64,000 nucleotides of DNA from Nitrosomonas sp. (GTDB lineage: Bacteria; Pseudomonadota; Gammaproteobacteria; Burkholderiales; Nitrosomonadaceae). The notes beneath the pieces are model-generated. The model was given only the letters and a program-made list of their open reading frames with translations, did no database searches and had not been told where the DNA came from. This document shows positions 57,023-64,000 of this stretch, one piece after another. A program made the translations under genes and the position numbers. Position 1 is the first letter of the stretch. Each line of letters starts with the position of its first letter. The stretch lies in assembly GCF_019635155.1 (NCBI RefSeq), contig NZ_JAHBZY010000015.1, forward strand, positions 1-64,000, read 5' to 3'.

Positions 57023-57930
57023 GGCAGGAAACGCACTTTGACTTGACGGAAAATCTGATGCCGCAACACATCGACCGCTTCCGCTTCCAGCGTCAAACGG
57101 ACTTCTACAATGCGATTATCAGTATCCGCCAATGGATCGGTATCGTTCAAATCGTTCTTCTTTACCTGAAAACCGATTTCCCCGACTTGCGCTTGATAAG
57201 CCCGCTGCCAACCGGTTGCACTGATCAAAGCTTGCTGTCCCGTTTTTATTTGTAACAAATCCACTTCATAGACTTCCGCAACGACATCCAATTGCGATAA
57301 ATCCGCCATCTCCAGCAGACCATTTTCCTTAATCCGCTCACCGGGACGTGTCAGGATTTTTAAAACAGTACCGGTAATCGGCGCATAAATAAACGCATTG
57401 TCGAGCTCCGCCTCGGCGATTTTCTGTTTGAACCGCGCATTGGCAATTTCAGCCGATAGACGTTCTATCGTCGTTTCCGATTGCTGCAGCGCCAAACGCT
57501 TGCTATCGGTTTGCGATTCACTGGTGGCAACGTCTTGTTGCAACGATTGGTAGCGTTTAAATTCTCTTCGATTGAAAGTCAGTGAATATTTTTCCGCCTT
57601 CAATTGCGCTTCAAGCATCGTCACAAAAGTCCTTGCTGCACCGACTTCCGCTTTTCTTTTCAGGTCATCCGAGAGAACCGCCAATTTATCGCCGGAAATA
57701 ACCAGATCGCCTTCCTGAATCAGCAATTGCTGCACTCGCGCGCCTTCCGGTCCGGCATTATGAGAAATTTTGATGACCCGGGAGCGCGGCTCAATCCGGC
57801 CTAAAGCGCCGACGCCATGATTTCCGTGCACCCGTGCCGATGTATCGGCGAATGTGTCCGTACTTATTGAAAACCAACTGATAATAATAAAACAGCAAAA
57901 GAGGCTTCGCTGCAGCAGAGGAACTCCCAT
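57019..57930 (-). CDS. Membrane-fusion protein of the DevBCA-type exporter
   Basis: 303 residues with an N-terminal signal/anchor (FCCFIIISWFSISTDTFA). LGRIEPRSRVIKISHNAGPEGARVQQLLIQEGDLV is the lipoyl-like half-motif of HlyD/DevB proteins. A coiled-coil hairpin follows (about 115-175), then the second half (NAFIYAPITGTVLKILTRPGERI). It bridges the ABC permease to an outer-membrane channel. It is the first gene of the operon, divergent from leuS. Confidence 0.9.
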   Translation of the reverse strand: MGVPLLQRSLFCCFIIISWFSISTDTFADTSARVHGNHGVGALGRIEPRSRVIKISHNAGPEGARVQQLLIQEGDLVISGDKLAVLSDDLKRKAEVGAARTFVTMLEAQLKAEKYSLTFNRREFKRYQSLQQDVATSESQTDSKRLALQQSETTIERLSAEIANARFKQKIAEAELDNAFIYAPITGTVLKILTRPGERIKENGLLEMADLSQLDVVAEVYEVDLLQIKTGQQALISATGWQRAYQAQVGEIGFQVKKNDLNDTDPLADTDNRIVEVRLTLEAEAVDVLRHQIFRQVKVRFLP

Positions 57931-57988
57931 AATGCTTTTAAATAGATGACGGATTGAAAGAGACTAAGCGCGCCGGTTAGCAGTATAA

Positions 57989-60616
<2,628 letters not shown>

Positions 60617-60632
60617 CGCCCACTCTCTTCAA

Positions 60633-61139
60633 ATGATGAAGTTTCCAATTTTTATTCTGATCGTATTATTGCTGCTAAGCGCTTGTGGATTTCAATTGCG
60701 CGGCCAAGTTTCTCCTTTGCCGTTCAAGTCGTTGTACGTTATCGCGCCAGACGGTCACACCATTGGAATGGAGATGAAGCGTATGCTCAGAAACTCTTCC
60801 GCTACCAAACTGGCGACTAGTTCTACAGAAGCCGAAGCGACCTTGGATATCATCAGCGCTACCAACGAGAGGATCATTTTGTCTTTGTCGGGTGGTGGCC
60901 GCGTGCGGGATTTTAATCTGGTATACCGTGTGACTTACCGTGTACTTGATCATCGAGGTGTTGAAATCGTACCCAATACCGCAATTTCCTTAACGCGCAT
61001 CCTACCATTCTTGGATGCGCAAATTCTCGCTAAAGAATCGGAAGAACATTTATTGGTGAAGGAAATGCAAAGCGATGCAATACAACAAATTATCTGGCGT
61101 TTATCCGCCTATAAAGCGCCCCTCGAAAACTCGCGGTAA
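60633..61139 (+). CDS. lptE: LPS-assembly lipoprotein LptE
   Basis: 168 residues. The signal peptide ends in a lipobox (LLLLSACG), and the mature part begins FQLRGQVSPLPFKSLYVIA, the LptE signature. It plugs the LptD barrel and helps place LPS in the outer leaflet. It sits between leuS and holA as in most proteobacteria. Confidence 0.95.
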   Translation: MMKFPIFILIVLLLLSACGFQLRGQVSPLPFKSLYVIAPDGHTIGMEMKRMLRNSSATKLATSSTEAEATLDIISATNERIILSLSGGGRVRDFNLVYRVTYRVLDHRGVEIVPNTAISLTRILPFLDAQILAKESEEHLLVKEMQSDAIQQIIWRLSAYKAPLENSR

Positions 61140-61161
61140 TCGTTGATTTTGGTTACGCAAT

Positions 61162-62172
61162 ATGCGAATCAGGCCTGAGCAATTAACACAATTCCTGCAG
61201 AATCAATCCGCGTCACTCTATACATTCTCCGGTAACGAGCCGCTCCTGATCCAGGAAGCCACTGATCAAGTCCGTTCTTACGCACGCCAGCAAGGCTATA
61301 CCGAGCGTGAGCTTTTTACCGTTGATCAGCACTTTGCTTGGCCCGATCTGCTCAATGCAGGCAATAATCGGTCACTGTTCGGTGACCGGAAAATGATCGA
61401 TATTCGTATTCCATCCGGAAAACCCGGCAAAGAAGGTAGCAAAGTTATCGAAGCTTATTGCAAAGCCTTGCCCCCCGATACCATAACACTGGTTACACTG
61501 CCACGAATCGATAAACAAGGACAAGCAAGCAAGTGGTTTAAAACGCTCGAATCCACCGGTGCATACCTTCCGCTTTATGCCGTCGAGCGCAACCAGCTAC
61601 CGGAATGGCTCAGTCGGCGCCTTGCCAAACAACATCAAAAAGCAACCTCGGCCACATTACAGTTTCTTGCCGATCGTCTTGAAGGAAATTTACTTGCCGC
61701 GCATCAGGAGATACAAAAATTTGCCCTGCTTTATCCGAGTGGTAATCTCACATTCGATCAAGTGAAAGATGTCGTACTGAATGTAGCACGGTACGATGTC
61801 TATCAACTGGCGGATGCACTGATTGCTGGCGATATCAAACGCTATCATCGTATCCTGATAGGATTACAAGACGAAGGAACCGCGCCTTTGCTAATTCTCG
61901 CCACTTTAACCGAGCACATCCGCCAACTCATCGCCATACACAAAGGGCTTAATAATGGCCAATCTCCAGATCAACTATTGCTAAAGGCAAGAGTTTGGGG
62001 AGAACGCCAGAAGATCGTCTTAACTGCAGCCAAACGAACCAGTTTACATTCCCTATTACAAAAGCTTTGCCTGGCCGCACACATTGATCGCATCATTAAA
62101 GGCATTGCGCACGGCAATGTCTGGGATGAATTATTACAACTGGGTTACCCGCAAGTTGCCAATGCAGACTAA
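61162..62172 (+). CDS. holA: DNA polymerase III delta subunit
   Basis: 336 residues. LYTFSGNEPLLIQEATDQVRSYARQQGYTERELFTVD is the delta N-terminal signature, and the central NLLAAHQEIQKFALLYP and DALIAGDIKRYHRILIGLQDEGTAPLLILATL follow. Delta opens the beta clamp in the clamp loader. It follows lptE by 22 bp and is probably cotranscribed with leuS-lptE. Confidence 0.96.
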   Translation: MRIRPEQLTQFLQNQSASLYTFSGNEPLLIQEATDQVRSYARQQGYTERELFTVDQHFAWPDLLNAGNNRSLFGDRKMIDIRIPSGKPGKEGSKVIEAYCKALPPDTITLVTLPRIDKQGQASKWFKTLESTGAYLPLYAVERNQLPEWLSRRLAKQHQKATSATLQFLADRLEGNLLAAHQEIQKFALLYPSGNLTFDQVKDVVLNVARYDVYQLADALIAGDIKRYHRILIGLQDEGTAPLLILATLTEHIRQLIAIHKGLNNGQSPDQLLLKARVWGERQKIVLTAAKRTSLHSLLQKLCLAAHIDRIIKGIAHGNVWDELLQLGYPQVANAD

Positions 62173-62220
62173 TGCATTGAATGACACCACAGTCAAAATT
62201 AATCAACGGTTGTTCGAAAT

Positions 62221-62249
62221 TTGACTTTTAGGGATGTCTATCATAGAAT
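62221..62249 (+). promoter_or_regulatory. Sigma70 promoter of rplM-rpsI
   Basis: TTGACT (62221-62226), a 17-bp spacer and TAGAAT (62244-62249) give a near-consensus promoter. Transcription would start near 62256, about 28 bp before the rplM GTG start. Confidence 0.8.
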
Positions 62250-62283
62250 TCCCGACTCTTTTGAATACGCAGGACAGGTTTTC

Positions 62284-62718
62284 GTGAAAACATTTTCAGC
62301 CAAACCACACGAAGTAAATCATGACTGGTTTGTTATTGACGCAACAAATAAAGTGCTCGGTCGACTTGCTTCTCAAATCGCTCACCGTTTACGTGGTAAA
62401 CATAAACCGATCTATACGCCTCATGTTGATACCGGTGACTATATTATTGTCATCAATGCAGACAAATTACGCGTAACCGGTAATAAAGCTGACGATAAAA
62501 TTTATTATCGCCATACCGGCTATCCCGGCGGAATTTATGCAACCACTTTTAAGAAAATGCACGCTCGTTTTCCTAATCGTCCGCTTGAAAAAGCTGTTAA
62601 AGGCATGTTACCGAAGGGACCATTGGGATATGCAATGCTAAAGAAACTTAAAGTGTATGCCGGTGATTCACATCCGCATGCTGCTCAGCAACCCAAACCA
62701 CTTGAGATAAGAGCCTAA
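62284..62718 (+). CDS. rplM: 50S ribosomal protein L13
   Basis: 144 residues from GTG 62284 ([33 protein letters not shown]). This start gives the usual family length and follows the promoter at 62221, whereas a frame opening at 62221 would begin inside the -35. The signature [27 protein letters not shown] is intact. L13 is an early-assembling 23S rRNA-binding protein. rpsI starts 1 bp after its stop. Confidence 0.97.
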   Translation: MKTFSAKPHEVNHDWFVIDATNKVLGRLASQIAHRLRGKHKPIYTPHVDTGDYIIVINADKLRVTGNKADDKIYYRHTGYPGGIYATTFKKMHARFPNRPLEKAVKGMLPKGPLGYAMLKKLKVYAGDSHPHAAQQPKPLEIRA

Positions 62719-62719
62719 T

Positions 62720-63112
62720 ATGACTACCCAATCTAATTATGGAACCGGCAGACGAAAAAGCGCGGTAGCTCGTGTTTTCATAAAACCGGGCAAGGGAGCG
62801 ATCGTTATTAACGACAAACCGATTGATGATTACTTCTCCAGAAAAACCGGGCGCATGATCGTCAGGCAGCCGCTGGAATTAACAGATAATCTTTCAACAT
62901 TTGATATCATGGTCAATATCCATGGAGGCGGTGAATCCGGTCAAGCTGGTGCGGTGCGTCATGGAATCACGCGGGCGTTAATTGATTATGATGCAGCTTT
63001 AAAACCGGTTCTCAGTAAAGCTGGTCTGGTTACCCGGGATGCTCGGGAAGTGGAGAGAAAGAAAGTCGGTTTACGTAAGGCGAGACGTCGTAAACAATTC
63101 TCTAAACGATAA
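62720..63112 (+). CDS. rpsI: 30S ribosomal protein S9
   Basis: 130 residues. [20 protein letters not shown] and [24 protein letters not shown] are diagnostic. The C-terminal tail [12 protein letters not shown] reaches the P-site tRNA in the ribosome. It is cotranscribed with rplM and followed by an intrinsic terminator. Confidence 0.99.
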   Translation: MTTQSNYGTGRRKSAVARVFIKPGKGAIVINDKPIDDYFSRKTGRMIVRQPLELTDNLSTFDIMVNIHGGGESGQAGAVRHGITRALIDYDAALKPVLSKAGLVTRDAREVERKKVGLRKARRRKQFSKR

Positions 63113-63134
63113 TTTTATTTGTATTTGGAATTTC

Positions 63135-63164
63135 AAAAGCCGCCTTGTATTGGGCGGCTTTTTT
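63135..63164 (+). terminator. Intrinsic terminator after rpsI
   Basis: AAAAGCCGCC (63135-63144) pairs with GGCGGCTTTT (63153-63162) and is followed by further T residues. It ends the rplM-rpsI operon and separates it from argC. Confidence 0.9.
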
Positions 63165-63209
63165 ATTGATACTTTTGCAAAATACATCCAATAAAATATA
63201 GGAGTCATT

Positions 63210-64000
63210 ATGATTAACGTCGGTATTGTCGGTGGTACAGGCTATACGGGAGTTGAATTACTTCGACTGCTCGCACTCCATCCCAAAGTCAGAATTAAAG
63301 CGATCACATCACGTAACGAAGCTGGCATCACTGTTTCTGAATTATTCACTAATCTTAGAGGCTATCTCGATCTCAAATTCAGCGACCCTACCGACGCTAA
63401 ACTTAATAAATGCGACTTAGTTTTTTTTGCCACACCAAATGGCATCGCAATGCAACAAGCAGAATCTTTACTTCAGGCGGATGTGAAAATTATTGATCTC
63501 GCAGCGGATTTTCGTATCAAGAATGTTGCAGAATGGGAAAAATGGTACGGTATACGGCATGCTTGCCCAAATCTCGTAGCTGAAGCGGTTTACGGACTCC
63601 CCGAGATTAATCGAGAACAAATAAAAAATGCACGATTAATCGCCAATCCGGGCTGTTACCCCACTGCAGTACAACTCGGCTTTTTACCGTTAATAGAAGC
63701 GAAGGTCATTAACACCGATCACCTCATCGCCGATGTCAAATCGGGCGTATCCGGCGCAGGTAGAAAAGCGGAAGTTCACACTTTACTTGCTGAAGCATCC
63801 GATAATTTTAAAGCCTACGGCGTACCTGGCCACCGGCATCTCCCCGAAATTAAGCAGGGGCTATCGAATGTTGCCAAGCATCCGGTCGGTTTGACTTTTG
63901 TTCCTCACCTAGTACCGATGATTCGCGGAATTCATGCAACGCTTTATGCGAAACTCACCAAACAAGTTGATCTGCAGTCGCTCTACGAGCAACGTTATCA
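63210..64000 (+). CDS. argC: N-acetyl-gamma-glutamyl-phosphate reductase (3' end outside the window)
   Basis: ATG 63210 with TAGGAG 6 bp upstream opens a frame that runs off the window (263 codons seen). [25 protein letters not shown] is the NADP-binding start, and [17 protein letters not shown] carries the catalytic Cys. [10 protein letters not shown] and [12 protein letters not shown] are also typical. ArgC reduces N-acetylglutamyl phosphate in arginine synthesis. Confidence 0.97.
   Translation, partial: MINVGIVGGTGYTGVELLRLLALHPKVRIKAITSRNEAGITVSELFTNLRGYLDLKFSDPTDAKLNKCDLVFFATPNGIAMQQAESLLQADVKIIDLAADFRIKNVAEWEKWYGIRHACPNLVAEAVYGLPEINREQIKNARLIANPGCYPTAVQLGFLPLIEAKVINTDHLIADVKSGVSGAGRKAEVHTLLAEASDNFKAYGVPGHRHLPEIKQGLSNVAKHPVGLTFVPHLVPMIRGIHATLYAKLTKQVDLQSLYEQRY

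Noticed and set aside
62221-62283. Upstream start for rplM
   Set aside because: The first bases are the -35 of a near-consensus promoter, and GTG 62284 gives the normal L13 N-terminus.

Overview
The window reads as chromosome of an ammonia-oxidising betaproteobacterium, most likely Nitrosomonas. It opens with AmoC, the membrane subunit of ammonia monooxygenase. Gene orders typical of Betaproteobacteria follow: dapF-DUF484-xerC-hslVU, fmdB-aspS-nudB, fur/bamE-dapB, aroK/aroB-dgt and leuS-lptE-holA. Two separate inorganic-carbon modules (a SulP transporter with a carbonic anhydrase-like protein, and SbtA/SbtB) fit autotrophic growth.

Layout. 0-1.4 kb: a lone amoC copy (5' end outside the window) and a small membrane protein. 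2.1-8.0 kb: a metal-handling cluster led by an unusual single-ORF fusion of a HupE/UreJ-type permease to a TonB-dependent receptor, then a TlpA-like thiol protein, a BNR-propeller protein, CopC and a lipoprotein. 8.1-9.3 kb: a gene graveyard with remnants of an ECF sigma factor, a PepSY protein, ExbB and ExbD, and an IS end at one junction. 9.4-14.4 kb: housekeeping genes. 14.7-18.0 kb: an unrecognised 1107-residue membrane protein. 18.2-21.7 kb: fmdB, aspS, nudB and a nucleotidyltransferase. 21.8-24.5 kb: SulP and carbonic anhydrase genes with a 141-bp MITE between them.

24.8-32.9 kb is the accessory core. One minus-strand operon encodes a TIR-domain protein, a MoxR-type AAA+ ATPase and a degenerate-vWA protein ending in an FGE-sulfatase (C-type lectin fold) domain. 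This matches the ternary NTP-dependent conflict (immunity-like) systems. After higBA, a second minus-strand pair encodes a DUF5995 protein and a shorter FGE-domain protein. The 3' ends of the two FGE genes are near-identical at DNA level except in a 72-bp core. There, all 15 differences fall at codon positions 1 or 2 and none at position 3, which is the signature of variable regions of a diversity-generating retroelement (DGR). No reverse transcriptase or template repeat was recognised in the window, so they would act from elsewhere. The TIR effector, MoxR switch and hypervariable FGE sensor together look like a defence system whose sensor is diversified by targeted hypermutation.

33.3-64 kb is mostly core genome: mdh, mltB-type transglycosylase, fur, bamE, dapB, apaH, plsC, sbtAB, a two-component system, hemE, dgt, a fused aroK-aroB, an RND pump permease without partners, an MCP with CheW, a glyoxalase-like protein, an M48 peptidase, dodecin, a DevBCA-type exporter, leuS, lptE, holA, rplM-rpsI with a clear promoter and terminator, and the start of argC.
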